From the NCBI GenBank assembly GCA_963826475.1, contig CAWGXC010000003.1, positions 1,178,001 through 1,242,000 on the forward strand: a DNA stretch of 64,000 bases, in the 5' to 3' direction. Origin of the DNA: RHKX01 sp963826475. GTDB lineage: Bacteria; Actinomycetota; Thermoleophilia; Solirubrobacterales; 70-9. Positions 10,368 to 17,464 of this stretch are shown here, piece after piece (position 1 is the stretch's first letter; the number at the start of each line of letters is the position of its first letter). The translations under genes and the position numbers were made by a program. The notes beneath the pieces are model-generated. The model ran no database searches, was not told where the DNA came from, and worked only from the letters and a program-made list of their open reading frames with translations.

Positions 10368-11774
10368 CTAGATATAGGTGGAGGGCCTGCTCTCCTCGGC
10401 GCGGCGGGGCGCGAGGCGAGCGGTGATCACGGCGGCGCCCGTCGACGCCGGGCCGAGTCGGAACTCCTCGCTCACCGCGACCCCCGCGACCCATGCGATC
10501 CGTTCGCCGGAGATCACCACCGGGATCTCGGAGCGCACGGATCGCGGCACCCCGTGATCGGTGAACAGATCCTGCAGGCTCTTGCTTCCGCCGAGCCCGA
10601 GGGGGCGCATCCGGTCGCCGCTCCGCCAGGCGCGGATCTCGACCTCGTCCGCGAGCACGGCTGAGTCGAGGGTCGCCAGCTCCGGGCCCCGCGGGCGCAC
10701 CGGGCCGTCGAGGACGTCGGCGCGGAGCTCCCAGTCGCCGAACCTCGCGGTCCCCGGAATCGACATCCGGACCGATGGGGGTGTCCACTGCGATTGCGGC
10801 GCCTGACCCAGGCCCGCTCGGAACCGGACGTGGCCGCTCTCGCAGATGGCGCTGACACCGCCGCCGAGCTCGATCTCCCCGCCCTCGGGACGACTCGCCA
10901 GGCGAGTGATCTCCGCCGCGCGCGCTCGGCTCAGCACGACCTGCCCGCCGGCGGCCCGCGTGGCGAGCTCCCGCAGCACGAGCCGGCGCAGGCCGGGGTG
11001 CATGCGTCCCAGGTCCCCGGCCTCGATGCCGGGCGCTCCCGCCGCGCCGAGGCGGTCGATCTCCGCGGCGACGAGGATGCCGAGCAGCTCCGCCTCCTCG
11101 TGCAGCTCCGCGTGAGTCGCGGCGATGTTGCGCTCGACTTCAGGGCCGATCTCGGCGAGCACGGGAAGGACCTCCCGCCTGATCCTGCTGCGAGCGAAGC
11201 GCGGCGACTCGTTGCTCGGATCGTCGACGAAGGGCAGGCCCGCCTCCTCGGCGACTGCTCGGGTCTCCGCTCTCGAGATCGAATGCAGAGGACGGACGAT
11301 CCTGCCGTTGCGGGGCGCGAGGCCGAGCAGCGGCCGAGTGCCCGGGGATGCGGAAAGGCGGTAGATGACGGTCTCGGCGACGTCGGTGCGCGTGTGCCCC
11401 GTCGCGATCCACTCGGCTCCGATCCGATCGCGAAGCCTCTCGGCGGCCTCGTAGCGAGCTTCCCGGGCGCGGGCCTGAACGTTTCCAGGACCCAACCGGG
11501 GCCGCTCGACGTGAAGGTCGATTCGCAGCTTGGCGCAGAGAGCCCGAGCGGCCCGCTCGTCGTTACCGGAGTCAGGCCGGAGCGCGTAGTTGAGGTGCAG
11601 GGCGGAGATCTGCTCGGGGCCGCAGAGCGTGGTGATCGCTGCGGCCGCGCAGGCCGAGTCGGGCCCCCCGGAGACCATGACGATCCCAGCGGTGCGGAAG
11701 TCGACGAGACCGCCGGCCTCGACCACGTCCGCGAGGGCCTCGATCGCCGGCGCGCTCTGCACGGGCCGGATCAT
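10368..11774 (-). CDS. tilS: tRNA(Ile)-lysidine synthetase
   Basis: Modifies C34 of the tRNA-Ile CAU anticodon to lysidine, changing its decoding from AUG to AUA; essential in bacteria. The ATP-PPase P-loop reads VSGGPDSACAA (family SGGxDS), followed by LHLNYALRPDS and WIATGHTRTDVAETVIYRL, then the C-terminal tRNA-binding TilS_C part (WRSGDRMRPLGLGGSKSLQDL). The ATG at 11774 has GTGAAGG about eight bases upstream. A GTG at 11813 overlapping the cyclase stop as GTGA would add 13 residues and is also plausible. First of tilS-hpt-ftsH. Confidence 0.94.
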   Translation of the reverse strand: MIRPVQSAPAIEALADVVEAGGLVDFRTAGIVMVSGGPDSACAAAAITTLCGPEQISALHLNYALRPDSGNDERAARALCAKLRIDLHVERPRLGPGNVQARAREARYEAAERLRDRIGAEWIATGHTRTDVAETVIYRLSASPGTRPLLGLAPRNGRIVRPLHSISRAETRAVAEEAGLPFVDDPSNESPRFARSRIRREVLPVLAEIGPEVERNIAATHAELHEEAELLGILVAAEIDRLGAAGAPGIEAGDLGRMHPGLRRLVLRELATRAAGGQVVLSRARAAEITRLASRPEGGEIELGGGVSAICESGHVRFRAGLGQAPQSQWTPPSVRMSIPGTARFGDWELRADVLDGPVRPRGPELATLDSAVLADEVEIRAWRSGDRMRPLGLGGSKSLQDLFTDHGVPRSVRSEIPVVISGERIAWVAGVAVSEEFRLGPASTGAAVITARLAPRRAEESRPSTYI

Positions 11775-11809
11775 AGGTAGGCCTTCACCCGGATCCGATG
11801 GCACGCCGC

Positions 11810-13012
11810 TCACCCTCCGCTGCGGCTCGTCGCGGCCACGAACAGCTCCACGGGGGCGGGGAAACCCTTCAGCGAGACGGCGCCGATCGGCTCGAGGTCA
11901 AGGTATTCGGATGTGCCGATGCCGTCCGCGATCGAGCGGGTGACGAGCACTTCGCCGGCCAGCGCGCGAGCGGCGACGCGATGGGCCAGGTTGACGTCGC
12001 CACCGAAGTAGTCGCCGTCCCGGTAGACGGCTTGGCCGAAATGGATTCCGGTCTTCGGCCGGGGACGTTCGTCGAACAGCGTCAGGAAGCCCACTGCCCA
12101 CTCCGTGATCAGCAGCGGATCGGGAGAGACGATCATCACCTCGTCGCCGATCGTCTTGACGATCGTCGCGTCCGCGGGCAGGGTCGCCTCAACCGTCTCG
12201 ACGAATCGCTCGACCAGGTCGAGGGCCTCCTCGTCCCCCTCCTCCTCGGTGTAGCGGGTGAAGCCGCTGAGATCGACGAAACAGAAGGCCATCGAAACGC
12301 GATCGGGATGGCTCCGGCTCAGCGGCAGGTCGGCCTCCATGTGCCCGACGACATCCTGCTCCATGTAGAAGCGCAGATAGCGGGAGTGGATGTACTCCAT
12401 GATCGGCGCGACGGTGGGGATCAGCTCGCTCGCCATGCCCTCCATCTGCTCGGCCATCTCGATCGCCGGGATCCCGTCGCGAATCATCGGCTCGTGGACG
12501 AAGAGATGGAAGAGGCGCACCTCCGTCTCGGCGATCTTGCGAAGTGACTGTGCATAGACGCGCACCAGCTGCAGCAGCGCGATCAGGGGAAAGCCATTAC
12601 CCAGAATCCCGGCCATCCGCGCGAGCGCCGCAAGGTCCTCTTCGCTGACCCGGTCGGTGAAGGCCATCGGAGTTCCGAGGAGGCCCATGATCCGCTCGAC
12701 GAGCTCCTCCTCGAGTCCGACGGCCGCCGATGCCTCCGCCCGCGTGTACAGATGGGCGGAGCCGGGAAGCAGGTCCTCCACCGAGCCGAAGGCGAGCCGC
12801 CCGTCGCGGACCGCCCTGCGGATCTCGCTCAGCGGGTGCCCGCGCTCCCTCATCCGGGCGACGATCCGGGCCTGGGCGGCAACTGCGGGCGTCCAGCTGC
12901 CTCCAGGGAGCTGCAGCACTCGTTGGGCCACCCAGCGCTTCAGCGTCGATGCGGGCACGCCGGAGCGGCGTGCGGCCTCGCCGATGGTGATCGTCCCGTC
13001 GTCCAGGCTCAT
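11810..13012 (-). CDS. MerR-type DNA-binding domain fused to class III adenylate/guanylate cyclase
   Basis: A 400-residue fusion. Residues 6-75 are a MerR-like winged helix (TITIGEAARRSGVPASTLKR, then ARIVARMRERGHPLSEIRRA). Residues 80-235 form a helical sensor-like region. Residues 238-400 are a class III cyclase catalytic domain with the metal Asp in FCFVDLSGFTRYTEEEGDEE (D247) and KTIGDEVMI (D290), plus GIHFGQAVYRDGDYFGGDVN, the transition-state segment. No membrane segment is present, so this is a cytoplasmic cyclase. Whether it makes cAMP or cGMP, and whether the MerR domain still binds DNA, is unknown. Its mRNA has a promoter near 13.22-13.25 kb and a leader of about 200 bases with three hairpins. 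Confidence 0.88.
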   Translation of the reverse strand: MSLDDGTITIGEAARRSGVPASTLKRWVAQRVLQLPGGSWTPAVAAQARIVARMRERGHPLSEIRRAVRDGRLAFGSVEDLLPGSAHLYTRAEASAAVGLEEELVERIMGLLGTPMAFTDRVSEEDLAALARMAGILGNGFPLIALLQLVRVYAQSLRKIAETEVRLFHLFVHEPMIRDGIPAIEMAEQMEGMASELIPTVAPIMEYIHSRYLRFYMEQDVVGHMEADLPLSRSHPDRVSMAFCFVDLSGFTRYTEEEGDEEALDLVERFVETVEATLPADATIVKTIGDEVMIVSPDPLLITEWAVGFLTLFDERPRPKTGIHFGQAVYRDGDYFGGDVNLAHRVAARALAGEVLVTRSIADGIGTSEYLDLEPIGAVSLKGFPAPVELFVAATSRSGG

Positions 13013-13067
13013 CTGCAGCGCCTCTTCCTCAAGGGGTGCTTCTACAGCAACCGGACCCTACGCGGCA

Positions 13068-13092
13068 CGACGGGGCCTGTACGGCCCCGTCG
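13068..13092 (-). other. Leader hairpin 1 of cyclase mRNA
   Basis: Perfect 10-bp stem (CGACGGGGCC and its complement) with a 5-base loop, about 55 bases upstream of the cyclase start. There is no T run on either side, so it is not an obvious intrinsic terminator. Confidence 0.6.
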
Positions 13093-13098
13093 CCCCCA

Positions 13099-13115
13099 GC
13101 GGGCATGCGGCCCGC
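13099..13115 (-). other. Leader hairpin 2 of cyclase mRNA
   Basis: Six-bp GCGGGC/GCCCGC stem with a 5-base loop, six bases from hairpin 1. Confidence 0.5.
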
Positions 13116-13129
13116 ATCCGTCGGCCGGC

Positions 13130-13145
13130 GGCGCCGTCCGGCGCC
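13130..13145 (-). other. Leader hairpin 3 of cyclase mRNA
   Basis: Six-bp self-complementary arms GGCGCC separated by GTCC. Third stem of the tandem cluster between the cyclase promoter and start. Confidence 0.5.
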
Positions 13146-13217
13146 TTGCGCCTCCCCCCGAGCCGAAAGGACAGCGACGGGAGAGCACTTCTTGGCCTTA
13201 GTAGGTTGTGCCGATCA

Positions 13218-13246
13218 ACACTATTGAGCGCCTGCGGGGATGTCAA
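13218..13246 (-). promoter_or_regulatory. Sigma70-type promoter of the MerR-cyclase gene
   Basis: On the minus strand a perfect -35 TTGACA (13241-13246), a 17-base spacer and -10 TAGTGT (13218-13223). Transcription would start near 13211, giving a leader of about 200 bases that contains the three hairpins. Confidence 0.72.
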
Positions 13247-13266
13247 GCGGGGGCGACCCCGGCGAC

Positions 13267-13728
13267 TCAGCGCTCGACGACGAGGTGCGGATAGTCGGAG
13301 GCGATCAGGTCGGCGTACTCAGCGCCGATCAGGCGCATCGCCGGCAGGTGCACCAACGCGGCGCCCGCCTCCCCGCTCACCTTGATTCGGCCCCGCGCTA
13401 TCGCGACGCCGATCGACTCCGCGTTCTGCAGGACGCTGTTGGCGACCGCCGAGTCCATCGTGAGCGAAAGTCGTGGGTCGAAGGGAGCGTGGCGCTCGAA
13501 GCTCCAGTCGAGACAGCGGTCGCCGTCCCCCGCGGAGATCTCGACGGTGAGATCGAGGTCGCTGAGCAGCATCCGCTCGCGCAGTCCGGACGCGTGCAGA
13601 TGTGGGCCGAGCGACTGGTCGTCCTCGATCCGCTCGAGGGTCCGCTCGATCACCTCCTGCGCCTCGGCCTTGGACCGATAGCCGGCGAGCGTCGCCGCGG
13701 ACCCTTCGATCAGTGCCTCGCTCCCCAC
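13267..13728 (-). CDS. SCP2 sterol-carrier-like lipid-binding domain protein
   Basis: A 153-residue soluble protein resembling the SCP2 fold: a strand region with alternating hydrophobics (LLSDLDLTVEISAGDGDRCL), a middle strand that opens the lipid site (PRLSLTMDSAVANSVLQNAE), and the characteristic ending AIARGRIKVSGEAGAALVHL, equivalent to the G-K-hydrophobic-x-G-(D/E) segment of SCP2 domains. Such domains bind acyl chains or sterol-like lipids. Neighbouring acyltransferase and epimerase genes fit a lipid role. Start GTG with TAGATT 6 bases upstream and no Shine-Dalgarno. Confidence 0.68.
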   Translation of the reverse strand: MGSEALIEGSAATLAGYRSKAEAQEVIERTLERIEDDQSLGPHLHASGLRERMLLSDLDLTVEISAGDGDRCLDWSFERHAPFDPRLSLTMDSAVANSVLQNAESIGVAIARGRIKVSGEAGAALVHLPAMRLIGAEYADLIASDYPHLVVER

Positions 13729-13734
13729 CCGGCC

Positions 13735-13740
13735 AATCTA
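13735..13740 (-). promoter_or_regulatory. -10 box of SCP2-like gene (leaderless)
   Basis: TAGATT on the minus strand, exactly 6 bases before the GTG start at 13728. Confidence 0.55.
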
Positions 13741-13767
13741 GGTGACCGCCCGACGCGACGCAACCGC

Positions 13768-14724
13768 TCAGATGAAAGCCGAGCCCCGCTTGACAAGGTT
13801 CTCGTAGAGCTTCTGCTGAATGGTCTCGCGGACCTGCTCGGAGATCTCGAAGACGACGCGGCGATCCTCGGCCGCGTCAGGCCCGAGGTGGGAGACGTCG
13901 ATCGGATCGCAGAACTCGATCCGCCACTTCGACGGCAGCGGGATCAGCCCGAGCGCCCCCAGCCAGGGAAACGTCGGGGTGATCGGCACGAACGGGGCGC
14001 CCAGCGCCTTCGCCAACAGTCGGCTGTCGGCGATCTTCGGATAGATCTCCTCGGAGCCGACGACCGCGACCGGGATGATCGGAGAACCGGTCCGCAGAGC
14101 GATCTCGACGAAGCCTCCGCGGCCGAACCGTTGCAGTCGGTACCGCTCGGCGAATGGCTTTCCGGTTCCCTTCACCCCCTCCGGGAACACCATCATCAGC
14201 CCATCGCCTTCGAGTATCCGCGTCGCGTTGAAGGGGCTTGCCGGGACCCCGCCGACCTTGCGCATGAAACCGGACAGGAATGGCAGCTGGAAGGCCCAGT
14301 CGAGGACCATGAAGCGGGGCCAGCGGGGCAGCGGGTGGCGCTTCATGATCGCCCCGGTGATCATCGAGGCGTCAAAGGGGAAGAGCGCCCCGGCGTGATT
14401 GGAAACGAGCATCCCACGACCGTGGGCCGGCACGTTCTCGACCCCGGTGGCGTCCACCCTCCACCAGTAGTCGTAGAGCAACTCGAAGAACGGATACGCG
14501 GCCTCGGCGAACTCCTCGTCGAACCCCCATTCGTCCTCGTGGTAGTCGCCGTTCAGGCGCCGCGCCATCCGCTCGATCGCGTCGCGCAGCGACTTGGGGA
14601 GCTCGGAGGACGCGGCCTCGACCGCTGCCATCGGGTCCATCCCACCCTCAACCGCGGACCTGACACCGCGGAGGAAACGGATGCCCGCCTCCGGCATTGC
14701 GGATGCGGAGGGGGCGCCGCTCAC
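13768..14724 (-). CDS. Lysophospholipid (1-acyl-sn-glycerol-3-phosphate) acyltransferase family protein
   Basis: A 318-residue PlsC-type acyltransferase. The catalytic His-Asp block appears as SNHAGALFPFD (family NHx4D, with one extra residue), followed by GGVPASPFNATRIL, the FPEGVKG acyl-acceptor motif and PIIPVAVVGSEEIYP. An extended N-terminal helical region (about residues 1-85) precedes the domain. It starts GTG, overlapping the stop of the epimerase gene upstream by 4 bases. Pairing of such an acyltransferase with an NAD-dependent epimerase recurs in actinobacteria and suggests glycolipid or membrane-lipid synthesis; the substrate is unknown. Confidence 0.88.
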   Translation of the reverse strand: MSGAPSASAMPEAGIRFLRGVRSAVEGGMDPMAAVEAASSELPKSLRDAIERMARRLNGDYHEDEWGFDEEFAEAAYPFFELLYDYWWRVDATGVENVPAHGRGMLVSNHAGALFPFDASMITGAIMKRHPLPRWPRFMVLDWAFQLPFLSGFMRKVGGVPASPFNATRILEGDGLMMVFPEGVKGTGKPFAERYRLQRFGRGGFVEIALRTGSPIIPVAVVGSEEIYPKIADSRLLAKALGAPFVPITPTFPWLGALGLIPLPSKWRIEFCDPIDVSHLGPDAAEDRRVVFEISEQVRETIQQKLYENLVKRGSAFI

Positions 14725-15749
14725 CGCGGAGTCCCCGCCAACCGGCTGAGCATCGACGCGACGCCGGGGGCCGCGGCGACGCGGAGCCCCTTACTCGTGC
14801 GGGCGAGGTCACGGATGGCTCCGGTGGCGTCGAAGCGGGGGACGAATCCGAGCTCCTTGCGCATCCGGGTGTTGTCGACTCCGCGCCCGTAGCGGAGCAG
14901 GCGCACCGCATCGCCATAGAGGGTGCCTGCTCCGAGCCGATCGCCGAGCCGGGCCATCGCCGGCGCGAAGAGGGGATGCGGAAGCGGCGCCTGGCTCCTC
15001 CCGGTGATCCGCAGAGCGCGCGAGAGCGAGATCGATCCACTCGGCGCGACGTTGACGGCCCCGCGAATCGGGTTCATCGTCGCCGCGAGCAGGGCGCCGG
15101 TCGCGTCGTCGGCGTGGATGAGCTGCAGGCGCGGGTCGAATCCCAGTTGCGTGGGCACGACGGGAAGCGACAGGTAACGGGCCAGCGGGCTCCTGAGCCC
15201 CGGTCCGATCTCCGGCTGATAGCGGAGCATGCAGCAGGTCAGGTGCGAATGGCGGCGAGCGAAGTTCTCGAAGTAACTCTCGAGCTCCCCGATATCGCGC
15301 TGGAACCGGGTCCGCAGTTGGAACGTCCGCGCCATCTCCTCGCTGAAGAACGAAGGGCCGGCGGGCTCGCAGCCGTAGATCGCCGCCGAGCCGCGGACGA
15401 TGACCCGCTGGACCGTCGGGCTCCGCTCGCAGGCCGCGAGCAGCTGGAGGGTGCCGATCACGTTGATGTCGTGGAGGGCCCGCGCCGGTTTGCCGGGCTC
15501 GGGATACCAGAGGATGCCCGCGTGCACGATGGTGTCGGCGCCCACGGATGGAACCAGGCGCGCCAGCACCGGGCTGCGGATGTCCGCCTCGATCAGTTCG
15601 GTCCGCGCGAGGTCTACCCGCGGAGCGGTGATGTCGATGCCGATCACCTGCTCGACATCCGGGTGGCGTTCGAGCTGGAGCGCCAGCTCAGTACCCCAAT
15701 GACTGCCGATCCCGGTGATCAGGATGCGGCGTCCCCCGGCCACGCTCAA
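14721..15749 (-). CDS. NAD-dependent epimerase/dehydratase (extended SDR)
   Basis: A 342-residue protein with an N-terminal Rossmann fold (ILITGIGSHWGTELALQLE) and NVIGTLQLLAACE, SAAIYG and a C-terminal substrate part (GAVNVAPSGSISLSRALRI). The nucleotide motif GIGSHWG departs from the usual GxxGxxG, and the catalytic YxxxK is not evident at its usual place (RFQRDIGELE instead), so it may bind NAD structurally or be non-catalytic. It overlaps the coiled-coil gene upstream and the acyltransferase gene downstream by 4 bases each, forming a three-gene operon. Confidence 0.85.
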   Translation of the reverse strand: MSVAGGRRILITGIGSHWGTELALQLERHPDVEQVIGIDITAPRVDLARTELIEADIRSPVLARLVPSVGADTIVHAGILWYPEPGKPARALHDINVIGTLQLLAACERSPTVQRVIVRGSAAIYGCEPAGPSFFSEEMARTFQLRTRFQRDIGELESYFENFARRHSHLTCCMLRYQPEIGPGLRSPLARYLSLPVVPTQLGFDPRLQLIHADDATGALLAATMNPIRGAVNVAPSGSISLSRALRITGRSQAPLPHPLFAPAMARLGDRLGAGTLYGDAVRLLRYGRGVDNTRMRKELGFVPRFDATGAIRDLARTSKGLRVAAAPGVASMLSRLAGTPR

Positions 15750-16156
15750 CCCGCCGAATCCGTTTGCTCACGCCGCTTCTGGGGTCTAACCTCATCCTCA
15801 ACCTGAGGGTTAGACACCGCATCTGACGTCCGTTCGAGGCGCTCCAGGCGGCTTTCGAGCTCGGCAACGCGAGCTCGCAGCTCTCCCAGGTCCTCCTGGT
15901 CGGCCGCGCGGCGCTCGCCGAGGGCCTCGGCGAGCTTGGCGCCGGCCTCCTCACCCCGGCGGGTGACCTGCTCGCGCGCGACCTGTCCGCGGCGCACCAC
16001 GTCGTCGAGGAGGCCCTGGGCGCGCTGTCTGGTCTCCGTGGCCGAATCGGCGGTTGCCGCGAGCGTCCGTTCGACCGCGGCGCGGAGCGCTTCCCCGACC
16101 CCCTCCGTGGGGGCGGCCGGATCGCTCGATTCGTGCTCGTCTGGGGTCCCTTGCAT
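15746..16156 (-). CDS. Phasin-like coiled-coil protein
   Basis: A 136-residue, Ala/Glu/Arg-rich helical protein with no signal peptide. Residues about 25-125 are a long amphipathic helix/coiled coil ending in an evident heptad stretch (LRARVAELESRLERLERT). It looks like small phasin or polyhydroxyalkanoate-granule/apolipoprotein-like proteins but has no diagnostic motif. ATG 16156 is preferred: it follows TAAGCT by 7 bases. It is first in the operon with the epimerase and acyltransferase, and divergent from the nucleoside phosphorylase gene with only 40 bases between starts. Confidence 0.7.
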   Translation of the reverse strand: MQGTPDEHESSDPAAPTEGVGEALRAAVERTLAATADSATETRQRAQGLLDDVVRRGQVAREQVTRRGEEAGAKLAEALGERRAADQEDLGELRARVAELESRLERLERTSDAVSNPQVEDEVRPQKRREQTDSAG

Positions 16157-16163
16157 TGCTCGA

Positions 16164-16169
16164 AGCTTA
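16164..16169 (-). promoter_or_regulatory. -10 box of phasin-like gene (leaderless)
   Basis: TAAGCT on the minus strand, 7 bases before the ATG at 16156. Confidence 0.5.
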
Positions 16170-16196
16170 GTCAGAGCGGAGCGGCTCGCGGGTATC

Positions 16197-16883
16197 GTGG
16201 CCCGCCCAGTGCCCGTCCACCTCAGACCGAGCGCCCCGACCGCCTCCGACGCCCTGCTCTGCGGCGATCCTTCGCGGGCCCTCGCGATTGCGCAGCGCGT
16301 ACTCGTCAAGCCCCGCATGAGCAATCATCACCGGGGTCTCTGGGGCTACCACGGGTATACGGGGACCGGGCACGAGCTGACCGTGCAGGCCACGGGAATC
16401 GGAGGCCCAAGCGCCGTGGTGGTCCTCGGAGAGCTGATCTCGCTCGGGGTCAGGCGCGCCGTTCGGATCGGCACGTGCACCGCCCCGGGCCTCGCGCCGC
16501 CTGCGGGGTCGAGGCTGATCGTCGAGGGCGCCGTCGGGCTCGACGGCACGAGCGCCGCCCTCGGATTCGATCCGGGAACGACGATCGCGGCCGATCCGGC
16601 GCTGACCGCCGCGTTGATCGGCCACTCGAACCTCCCCTCGACCGTGGTGAGCAGCTCCGATCTGCACAGAGGCGCGAACGTTGACCCGGGGGTGGCGCCG
16701 GTCGAGGATCTCCAAACGGCCGCGTTGCTCGCATTCGCGTCTCGGCGAGGACTCGAGGTGGCCGCCGGCCTGGTCGTCGCGAGCGCGGTGGGTCGGCGCC
16801 TCGAAGATGAGCCCCTGGACGCGGCTCTCCTCGAGCTTGCGGCGACCGGGGCCGCCGCGCTCTCGGACTCTACCTCAAGCTGA
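16197..16883 (+). CDS. Nucleoside phosphorylase family protein (uridine/purine phosphorylase-like)
   Basis: A 228-residue protein of the PNP/UDP hexameric family. Family landmarks are ALLCGDPSRALAIAQ (phosphate-binding GDP near the N terminus), QATGIGGPSAVVVLGELI (second phosphate loop), AVRIGTCTAPG, and SSSDLHRG near the base site. The enzyme would cleave nucleosides with phosphate to release a base and ribose 1-phosphate; base preference is not clear. The GTG at 16197 is chosen because it starts the fold and leaves room for the divergent gene. Its 3' end overlaps the next minus-strand gene by 9 bases. Confidence 0.8.
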   Translation: MARPVPVHLRPSAPTASDALLCGDPSRALAIAQRVLVKPRMSNHHRGLWGYHGYTGTGHELTVQATGIGGPSAVVVLGELISLGVRRAVRIGTCTAPGLAPPAGSRLIVEGAVGLDGTSAALGFDPGTTIAADPALTAALIGHSNLPSTVVSSSDLHRGANVDPGVAPVEDLQTAALLAFASRRGLEVAAGLVVASAVGRRLEDEPLDAALLELAATGAAALSDSTSS

Positions 16884-17183
16884 GCCTGAGGGTCTCTCGG
16901 AGCGGGCCCGATCGAGGTCGCGGCGGACGTCGTCGAGTGCATCCTCCAGCGCCTCGACCCGGTCCGACAGGGCCCGTACCCTCCGACCGAGTCTTTCGGT
17001 GTCGGAGGCGCTGGACACGTCGAGCGCCCCCAGGGCCGCGCGCTGCGCTTGCGCCGCACGCTCCCCGGCCCCCAAGGCTTTGCCGAGCGCCTGACTGAAC
17101 AGGGGGTTCTCGAGCAGCGCCTGTGCGAGGTCGCCGATGGCCTCCTCACCCTTCGCCCTGAACCCGCCGGAATCGGCGCTCAC
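16875..17183 (-). CDS. Small phasin-like coiled-coil protein
   Basis: A 102-residue helical protein: an N-terminal amphipathic part (EEAIGDLAQALLENPLFSQA) and a C-terminal heptad coiled coil (RVRALSDRVEALEDALDDVR). It resembles the coiled-coil protein at 15.7-16.2 kb in plan, though not closely in sequence. Start GTG. A perfect TTGACA (minus strand, 17213-17218) lies about 30 bases upstream, but the matching -10 is poor (GGGAAT/GGAATG). Function unrecognised. Confidence 0.65.
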   Translation of the reverse strand: MSADSGGFRAKGEEAIGDLAQALLENPLFSQALGKALGAGERAAQAQRAALGALDVSSASDTERLGRRVRALSDRVEALEDALDDVRRDLDRARSERPSGSA

Positions 17184-17362
17184 GATGACATTCCCGGTGC
17201 ATTGCTCATGTCTGTCAAGCTACCCGATCGGCGGGTTGCGCCTTGCATCGCGAGGCGCTTTCAAGCCTTTTCGCAACGCTGCCGATGAAGCTTTCGATGC
17301 TGACCGTCACAGATCAAACCGCGCCTCTGCCCGAGCTCCCGATCGCCGGGGCCGGTTGTGCG

Positions 17363-17391
17363 TTGCATTCCGCCCACCGGATGGATAGGTT
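17363..17391 (+). promoter_or_regulatory. Promoter of the 850-residue cell-wall hydrolase gene
   Basis: TTGCAT (17363-17368), 17-base spacer, TAGGTT (17386-17391). Transcription would start near 17398, giving a 65-70 base leader with a CGCCG/CGGCG stem topped by CCG-GTGAA-CGG and a GGGG element just before the ATG. Confidence 0.6.
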
Positions 17392-17464
17392 TTCCCTGCT
17401 CCTGGGAGAGGACGCCGCTCCGGTGAACGGCTCGGCGGTGCCCGCCCACAGGGGTAACTGACGA

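Noticed and set aside
17398..17464. Possible c-di-AMP (ydaO-type) riboswitch before the cell-wall hydrolase
   Set aside because: The family is often found upstream of actinobacterial wall hydrolases, but the predicted leader is only about 67 bases and the conserved ydaO segments could not be found.
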